A stretch of 64,000 nucleotides of DNA from NCBI GenBank assembly GCA_021234155.1, contig JAJEKV010000025.1:5437310-5501309 (forward strand), in the 5' to 3' direction. Below the pieces are notes generated by a model. That model was not told the DNA's origin. It ran no database searches and saw nothing but the letters and a program-made list of their open reading frames with translations. The DNA is from Isoetes taiwanensis. Lineage: Eukaryota > Streptophyta > Lycopodiopsida > Isoetales > Isoetaceae. The first letter of the stretch is position 1; each line of letters opens with the position of its first letter. The translations under genes and the position numbers were made by a program. This document shows, in pieces, positions 58,262 to 64,000 of the stretch.

Positions 58262-58829
58262 TCATAACATTTTAATTAACAACAGTATCTCTATAGCGGC
58301 ATAATACAACCTTTCCAGAAACCAAATCAAATAGTCGATAGGCAGGTGCATTATCACATAACCTAAAAAGACAACCTTTTGAGCAACTGGCTGTAACTTA
58401 GTCTGTTTCTCCTTAGGAATATGAGCATAAGCCTGAGATCCAAATACTTTAAAATGTTCAACTGTAGGCTTTTTTTTTGCCATACCTCAAACGGTGTTAA
58501 ACCATCAACAGAAGAGGAAGATATACAATTCTGAACATAAACTGCTGTACTTGCCGCTTCAGCCCAAAACTTTACATCCAAACCAAGAATGAAGTATTAC
58601 ATCCAAACCAAGAATGAAGTAACATACTTCGAACAACATTTAAAACAGTTCTTTTTTTACGTTCAACAACTCCATTATGTTGTGGTGTATGAGGAACTGT
58701 ATACTCTTGCAAAATACCAACATGAACACAAAAAGAATCAAACTCATTATTTTTGAATTCACCACCATTGTCACGAATACTTTTTAAAGTCTTTTGCTTT
58801 TGTAATTGCAATTCGAGGCCTAGTAACAC
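58262..58829 (-). pseudogene. copia integrase fragment
   Basis: It reads SIRDNGGEFKNNEF (catalytic Asp), then TPQHNGVVERKKRT (catalytic Glu of the DDE triad). After a 24-bp tandem duplication come KFWAEAASTAVYVQN and FKVFGSQAYAHIPKEKQTKL of the C-terminal part. The zinc-binding HHCC domain and the first catalytic Asp are missing. Confidence 0.88.
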
Positions 58830-58920
58830 GCGAGGAAAAGGAAGTCACAGCGATATACTTCTAGCTTGATCTTTCTATTATGCATTTGGGAGGGGTTAAT
58901 ATAAGTGCAAACCCTTGTAC
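58808..58920. repeat. Junction sequence shared with the 1.8-kb unit
   Basis: GCAATTCGAGGCCTAGTAACACG matches 54746-54770. TATTATGCATTTGGGAGGGG through GTGCAAACCCTTGTACA (58876-58920) matches 55446-55495. The copia fragment therefore ends inside another partial copy of the duplicated segment. Confidence 0.75.
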
Positions 58921-59177
58921 ATTATACGAGGTAAACGCTTAAAGCAACCTTTGTCTACACAAAAGGATTAAGATGGATCACCATTGAGAGTATATACCAT
59001 CATAGGTGGTGAGATATCTGCCTTTGGAACTCTTGAAAACTATCTTTTTGTGCTTCCCAACCATAATACAATGATCACCAAAAAACTTGTTAAATCATTC
59101 ATGTCAAAGCTAAGATAAAATAAGATAAAAGAGACCATATGGCAAAGGAAGTCCGTCTAGACATTGACAAGTCCAGT

Positions 59178-60161
59178 TCAATGGAAACCATTGCAACCAT
59201 TGTTGGTCCCATTGCAACCATTGTGGACCAACATTGATTCGCCTTCCCAATTTGACACATCAGTAACTTGCAATGGATGTGCTGCTTTACATTCCTTGAT
59301 ACACTTCATGCATTCTTTCAGGTATAATGAATCTTCATTTGTCATTCTCTTATCACACTGGCCTAGAAGCAAACAAGCAACAACTGTTGTATAGTCTTCC
59401 TGCAAAAGTAGAAATGAAGGTTTAAAAGACAATTTGTTCAAGATTTTCATGCCAAATGAGTGGCATGGATCGGTCTTAGACCACAATTAAAGTAAAGAAA
59501 GTCATAACATCGAATTAAACATGGACAAATGATGTTCAGATTCATAGCTGTCACACAAGCAAAAGTACAAATGAAGGTAAAAAAGACTACTTGTTGGAGT
59601 TTTTTCATGTCATTGAGTGGTATGGATCGGTCTTGACCATGATGAGACTCAAAGAAAGTCATAGACCCAATTGAACATGGCAATTTGATGATGAGATTCA
59701 TAGCTATCACAAATAGTAGCAAATAATTTGTTTGACCTGAATGTGTTATATCCTCGACAAAGAAGATACATGGTTGGTTATACTTACAAAACATGGTAAG
59801 AACAATTACCAAGGTCTTGCTTCCCACAGCTGCAACTGATTCCATTGTACTACAAAAAGCCTTTAAAGCATCTGGTGAAGTTTTGTCATTCTCCAAAATA
59901 CTACGCTTTTTCAATTCGTCAAACCTGTGTCATAGAACAAAGCATGTAAGACAAGGAACACGATTCCAAAAAATGTTGATACCATTGAACTTAAGCAAAT
60001 TTTACAATGACAATCTAAACTTACAAAAGACATGTCATTTGCTGACGACTTTCAGGAGTAAAAAATGCCCTGATGTCTTCTTCCTCTTCTCCAGTCTCTT
60101 CAGTAATCTTTACACCTTCTTCTTCTACTTGTTCCTCACTCATCTCCTCGTCTTTCTCCAT
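59178..60161 (-). CDS. Three-exon gene for a small acidic protein of unknown function
   Basis: Exon 1 is 60161-60025: ATG in good context, then a very acidic leader (EEEGVKITEETGEEEEDIRA) and FFTPESRQQMTC. Donor GTAAGT at 60024. Exon 2 is 59924-59810, after acceptor ACACAG (LFDELKKRSILENDKTSPDA, LKAFCSTMESVAAVGSKTL). Exon 3 is 59399-59178, after acceptor TTTTGCAG (EDYTTVVACLLLGQCDKRMT, then CMKCIKECK, ending NGCNGTNNGCNGFH-stop). Phases agree through all joins and give 157 residues with no stop. The exon 2 donor needed for this is GTAATT. A better-looking GTAAGT 22 bases downstream would create a stop at the junction. The C-terminal NGCNG repeat comes from a CCATTGCAACCATTG duplication. Family not recognised. 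It is the best candidate for an expressed host gene here, possibly still incomplete at the 3' side. Confidence 0.5.
59402..59713 (-). repeat. 156-bp tandem duplication in intron 2
   Basis: GCAAAAGTAGAAATGAAGGT...GGCATGGATCGGTCTT...TTCATAGCTGTCACACA (59402-59557) is followed by a diverged copy GCAAAAGTACAAATGAAGGT...GGTATGGATCGGTCTT...TTCATAGCTATCACAAA (59558-59713). The unit includes the pyrimidine tract next to the splice acceptor of exon 3, so a second, weaker acceptor-like site was created. Confidence 0.85.
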
Positions 60162-60351
60162 TGCAATGGCTATCAAGGTTGGTGGAAATTCAAAACTTCA
60201 CAGCAAAATTAGTTTTTTAAACAAAATTCATATTTTGTACATATAATGCCAACGTTTAGGGTTTAATGGACCTATAGAATAGCTCTCTTAAAACGTACTT
60301 AGTTGCAATCAAGTCTTGCTTGATTAATGAAAGCCACGATCACAAGCTCAA

Positions 60352-60497
60352 ATGCAAAACAAAGCTTGTACACGAAGTCGGATTCTTGAATTAATCTCAC
60401 ATGTAACACCGGGCAACTCTAGAATGCAAAACAAAGCTTGTACACGAAGTCGGATTCTTGAATCAATCTCACAACATGTAACACCGGACAACTCTAG
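60352..60497. repeat. About 72-bp tandem duplication
   Basis: AATGCAAAACAAAGCTTGTACACGAAGTCGGATTCTTGAATYAATCTCAC...CATGTAACACCGGRCAACTCTAGA occurs twice in a row with few differences. It lies about 200-340 bp upstream of the start codon of the three-exon gene, in its probable promoter. Confidence 0.9.
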
Positions 60498-60499
60498 AG

Positions 60500-61003
60500 T
60501 CGATGGTTTGCAAAAAGATATGAAAGCCTAGTATATAAGTGCTGGCTAAAAGAACATTTTGGCCTACCTCTATAGACCGAATCGCTTGAACAGGTAAGCT
60601 ATGTTGGTTTTTTCTTTCTTTTCTCTAACTATATATCTCTCGTCCCTTTTTTTTTTTAGTGATTGGAGCTAGGCATCTCGCCTTGTTTTAGTGCTTGGAG
60701 CTATATTTTTTATTTTATTTTTAGCACTTTGGCACGCGTCTCTTATTTTTTTAGTTGTTGGAGTTATAGTTTTATTCTATTTTTAGTTAGATGTGGATAG
60801 GCAGCATCTGGGCCGTCTGCATAGAAATAAGCCCTAAAATGCTCCGCCGATGCAGATGAACCCTAACCCTAACACTGTTGCGAACAGGGAGCGGCCTACT
60901 AATATCCATCCATTTGTGCGAGGGGGTGTACATAATCGGATTGATGGAAGCGGTGGCGGATGCTGCTTGTTTGATCTGCTCTGATTGCGCCGAAAATTGC
61001 TCT
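60500..61003. other. Spacer, no gene recognised
   Basis: About 500 bp of mixed sequence with poly-T runs near 60640-60700 and an AACCCTAACCCTAA word near 60851. No coding or RNA feature. Confidence 0.4.
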
Positions 61004-61222
61004 TCAATCCCGGAGTTGCAGACTTGAAGCGATGGCGGTAAGGGCTAAATGCAAGTTAAGATCAGAAAGGTAAGCCTTGTACTTCATAGTTATCAAAAAC
61101 CAGCATTTCATTGCTGCCGCTGTTGCTCCGGCAATTGCCTTGGCTGGATCTATTTCAGAAGTAAGCAGATTTAAAACGCCTTCACGGACCCATTTTTGCC
61201 ACTCTCCAATGGGCAGTGGCAA
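61004..61222 (-). CDS. Short open frame, possible exon
   Basis: A minus-strand frame of 72 codons (GEWQKWVREGVLNLLTSE, IDPAKAIAGATAAAMKCWF) ends in TGA. It lacks an ATG at its upstream end, which opens inside the foldback at 61173-61270. It could be a terminal exon or chance. No family recognised. Confidence 0.22.
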   Translation of the reverse strand: MPLPIGEWQKWVREGVLNLLTSEIDPAKAIAGATAAAMKCWFLITMKYKAYLSDLNLHLALTAIASSLQLRD

Positions 61223-61270
61223 AAATCTGTCTGTTGGGAAGTGGTAAAAATGAGTCCGTGAAGACGTTTT
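61173..61270. repeat. 98-bp foldback with 37-bp arms
   Basis: The left arm 61173-61209 (AAAACGCCTTCACGGACCCA...) and right arm 61234-61270 are complementary at about 32 of 37 positions, with a 24-base loop. Most mismatches are C/T or G/A, so G-U pairs would close them in RNA. It could be a tiny foldback element or a hairpin RNA precursor. No target duplication was seen. Confidence 0.85.
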
Positions 61271-63945
61271 ATTGAAGCGTTATGTAAAGGCTTACCCTTT
61301 GAACACATCCAGGATCAGGTACTTCCTATTTTTTTTTTTTGAAAATTGTGTAGATGCTAGATCTTAAGTTTTGCAGTTTTTGAAATGCTTTTTTTGTACG
61401 CAGGCAAGGTTGCATATGTCTGCGCAAATTGCTTTGCTGTTGGCAGATAAATGTTGAGCTTAATTCAGTTGATATCTTTTCTGGCAAGGATGAGGTCTAG
61501 CAATTTCTTAACAGAGGCAAGTCAGCTATATGAGTCCTTGAATCTTTCTTGTACGTGTTGTAAGAATGAGGTAGCTGGATAGAAATTATGAGATGTATAC
61601 AAATCTTTCTTAAGCTACCTCATTCTTACAAAACGTACAGGAAGGATTGCAAAGAGTTTCAGAAGCTTATTTTTTAGGAAGAAAGAATAATGTATCGAAT
61701 ATAGTGACGTTTAAAGTACAAATTAAAGCCTCTTTTGAGACGTTCAAAAAATACGAAAGGCCTTTTTGAGAACTAAGTCAACTAAAAACATTTTGGTAGA
61801 ACTATTAAAGTAATCAACTTCGTCACTAAAGCAATACAACTTTAACAAAGCTCTCTTATGAATCACAATCCTTTCTAGCAAAACCTGAACAAAGCGCTAT
61901 CTTTGTGAATCGAAATCTTCAGGGATCTTGTGAATGGCATAACAGAATTTTTACCAATTTCGATCTTAGATTTTGAAGATGTTAAAGAAAGGGCATCCAT
62001 TAAAGTTGCTTCTACGTGCTCCCTCCATTCTGACAATTGCATAGCTTTGCGTACAATAGCTTTTGGAGGTTATATTTTTTGACACTAGAAAACCCTGCGA
62101 ATTTATCAAATTGGCCCTTTCTGCTTATCCTCGTTTTTATCATTTTATATTTTTTACAAAAATGCCTTAATTGTTGACTTAATTCTCAAAAAAAAAAAAT
62201 CCTTTGTATTTTTTGTTAAAAGTTTTTAACATGGCTTTAATTTGTGATATAAACGTCACTAGAAAATTCTGCAGATTCGTCAAATTGGCTTTTTCTACTT
62301 ACTCGTTCTCGTAATTTATAAAGACTGGTTTTTATAACTGATTCAACCTTTAGCCATTCCCCAAGCATTGCGCATGCTGGGTACGGCCTAGGTCGTTTCC
62401 TGGCCCATAACCTAAAAAAATACTTTAAAAAAATACTTTGGGAAGCATTTTGATCATAGCTACCCGGAACGGGAACGGGAACTTGGACCCAAAATTCGGA
62501 ACGGGAACGGATGGGAACGGGAACGTCCCAATCTTCGAATTTTTGAAAAATTCAAACGGTTTTGGAGTTCCCTTTGCATGTAGATCATCATAGAACACTT
62601 AGAATAGAAAAAAGTGAAATACATAGTGATGTATGAACGTAATAGATAAAACTATTGTTTAATGCTCATTTAAAGTTTGAAAATAACAATTTTAAGTAAA
62701 TAGATAAGCTTCTAGTATCATTATCTAAAACATAATAACATATATAGTAGAAAACACATAACTAGAACTAGAATATAGTAATATAGTAACTAATCCAACT
62801 AGTTCAAGAGTTCCGTTTCCCTTTTTCTGCAACATGCCTCTTTTCTTTTGCCCATGACAAACGTAACTAGCACTAATTGATGAGGTGAATGTACATTATG
62901 TGGATCTAGAAGAGACGGGAAAGAAGCCTCAAATTAACTTGGAATAAGCTTACTCAAATTAACACGAGAAGCTTACTTAAAAACTTGGCAAATCAGATGC
63001 GTATTGGAATAAAATACCAGCAACATGTATCCATATCCATTATCTGTAAGAGCAGGCAGAAGTTAAAGTGGGCAATTGAAATCATGGCATTTTATAGACA
63101 ATATGCATCCATTTATCCTTAGTTATGCATTTAACACTGAAAATGGACATGGCATTTAAGTTGTGTAGGCTTGAAAATTTCGATCAGGTTTTTGATGGCA
63201 TGCCTAAAAGACTTGCAAGAGTTACAATAAATGGTCTTACTCCACATGGATTGTCTCGGATCATTTTTAATGTTAGAGAAGAGAAATCTTCATGAAAAGA
63301 AAACTGAAAGGATTGGGTTTTGTTGCCACAAACCTGTCTGCAATTGTCTGAATCCCTTGGCATTATGCTGGAAACAAGTTGGAAAATTGTCAAGAACAAG
63401 TGGGGAAAGCAAGAGAGAAAGAAACTAACGGTTATATTGAAGGAAATCACTGGTATTTGCTGTATTATGGAAATCGCTGGTATTTTGTAAATGTGCGAGA
63501 AAACCAAGAGAGCAAGAAACTAACTGTTATATAATATATTGAAAGAAACTTTGGACTCACTTTTAGACTTTAGGGAGCAAAGATCCTGCAGTAGACATCA
63601 TAGGATCATAGCAGAGGTCAGACCTGCAGGCTGCAACAGCAGAGGTATTTTTTTTTTTATTGAGAATGACAGATAAAGGAATGAAGCTTATTAGATGCTT
63701 GGGAACTTACCTTCAGATAGTTTGGGCAGATTCGTTTGGGCTCCACCTCACCAATCCGGCAGCATGGTAGAGCTTGGCTGGCTTGGTTTCACGACAGCTT
63801 GGCTGGCTTCAATCCGACAGCAGAGCAGCAGGCAGAGCAATGAGGTGAGTTGAACTTCTGATAGCAGAGCTTGATAGCAGAACTTGATTGTAGCAGAACT
63901 TGATAGCAGAGAGCTCCGATGAGATATGCTTGATAGCAGAGTTGC
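61271..63945. other. AT-rich spacer
   Basis: 2.7 kb with no supported gene. GGAACGGGAACGG words cluster at 62465-62526. A short inverted pair around AGCTACCTCATTCTTACA lies near 61560-61640, and ATTTCGGTAT-like AATCGCTGGTATTT words are duplicated near 63445-63485. Confidence 0.4.
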
Positions 63946-64000
63946 AGACTTCATTCAAGACTTCCAACTTCATTCAAGACTTCCGACTTCATTCAAGAGA
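63946..64000. repeat. 22-bp tandem repeat at the window edge
   Basis: Three units of CTTCATTCAAGACTTCCRACTT reach the end of the window. Just before them TTGATAGCAGAGC-type words repeat four times (63860-63935). Confidence 0.9.

Larger units (their letters stand above)
56021..58829 (-). mobile_element. Ty1-copia retrotransposon pol remnant
   Basis: Minus-strand fragments in the copia order integrase, reverse transcriptase, RNase H. Gag, protease and the N-terminal integrase are absent beyond 58829, where the sequence switches abruptly to the flanking repeat. No LTR was found on either side. Frames are broken by stops, two short tandem duplications (57550-57637 and 58569-58617) and a TRIM inserted between reverse transcriptase and RNase H. 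It is dead and truncated. Confidence 0.92.

Noticed and set aside
59178-59486. 102-codon continuous minus frame as a single-exon gene
   Set aside because: Its first third reads through the intron acceptor TTTTGCAG. The spliced three-exon model with an ATG in good context fits better.

Overview
The window looks like intergenic nuclear DNA from a large, repeat-rich land-plant genome. The evidence is plant-type mobile elements (Ty1-copia, a TRIM whose primer-binding site matches initiator methionine tRNA, a Helitron end with hairpin and CTAG-T, pogo, a hAT MITE), a PLAC8-type gene fragment, plant-style short introns with GTAAGT/GTGAGT donors, and AT-rich spacers full of imperfect local duplications. 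A seed-free plant such as a fern is my best guess from the flavour of the transposon proteins. That is recognition from memory, not proof. Almost nothing is an intact long reading frame.

Layout. 0.7-2.2 kb holds a decayed coding remnant; 2.2-9.3 kb is mostly empty. 9.35-9.78 kb is a cluster of a 12-bp motif in both orientations, and 10.135-10.678 kb is a hAT-type MITE with a perfect 8-bp target duplication. 14.12-18.0 kb is a pogo-like DNA transposon with a broken transposase on the minus strand. 19.617-21.741 kb is a 2.1-kb LTR with a polypurine tract on one side and a primer-binding site on the other; a diverged relative lies at 29.04-31.1 kb. 23.63-25.97 kb is an element with about 400-bp terminal inverted repeats and a zinc-finger-like ORF. 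26.4-27.1 kb is a damaged PLAC8-family gene whose 3' end runs into a tRNA-like (SINE) sequence. 31.2-32.3 kb is a non-LTR reverse transcriptase remnant.

33.7-46.0 kb is the most unusual part. A CpG-rich block carries a damaged minus-strand gene with an FCP1/NLI-type phosphatase-like C-terminus. Its introns are packed with a short palindrome built on TCGACTCNNGAGTCGA. Next come 290-bp tandem repeats carrying the same palindrome, then a plus-strand decayed gene with a GHTHDDID motif (DUF7869-like). The whole block is bracketed by a perfect 25-bp inverted repeat 12.2 kb apart, so it may be one large composite element.

48.06 kb is a Helitron 3' terminus. 51.7-55.24 kb is a 1.8-kb tandem segmental duplication with further partial copies. 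56.0-58.8 kb is a decayed copia element split by a young TRIM. 59.18-60.16 kb is the best candidate for a live host gene: a three-exon, roughly 157-residue acidic protein of unknown function. The rest is spacer with small tandem duplications and one 100-bp foldback.

The genes do not form a pathway. They are independent mobile elements nested in and beside a few host gene fragments.
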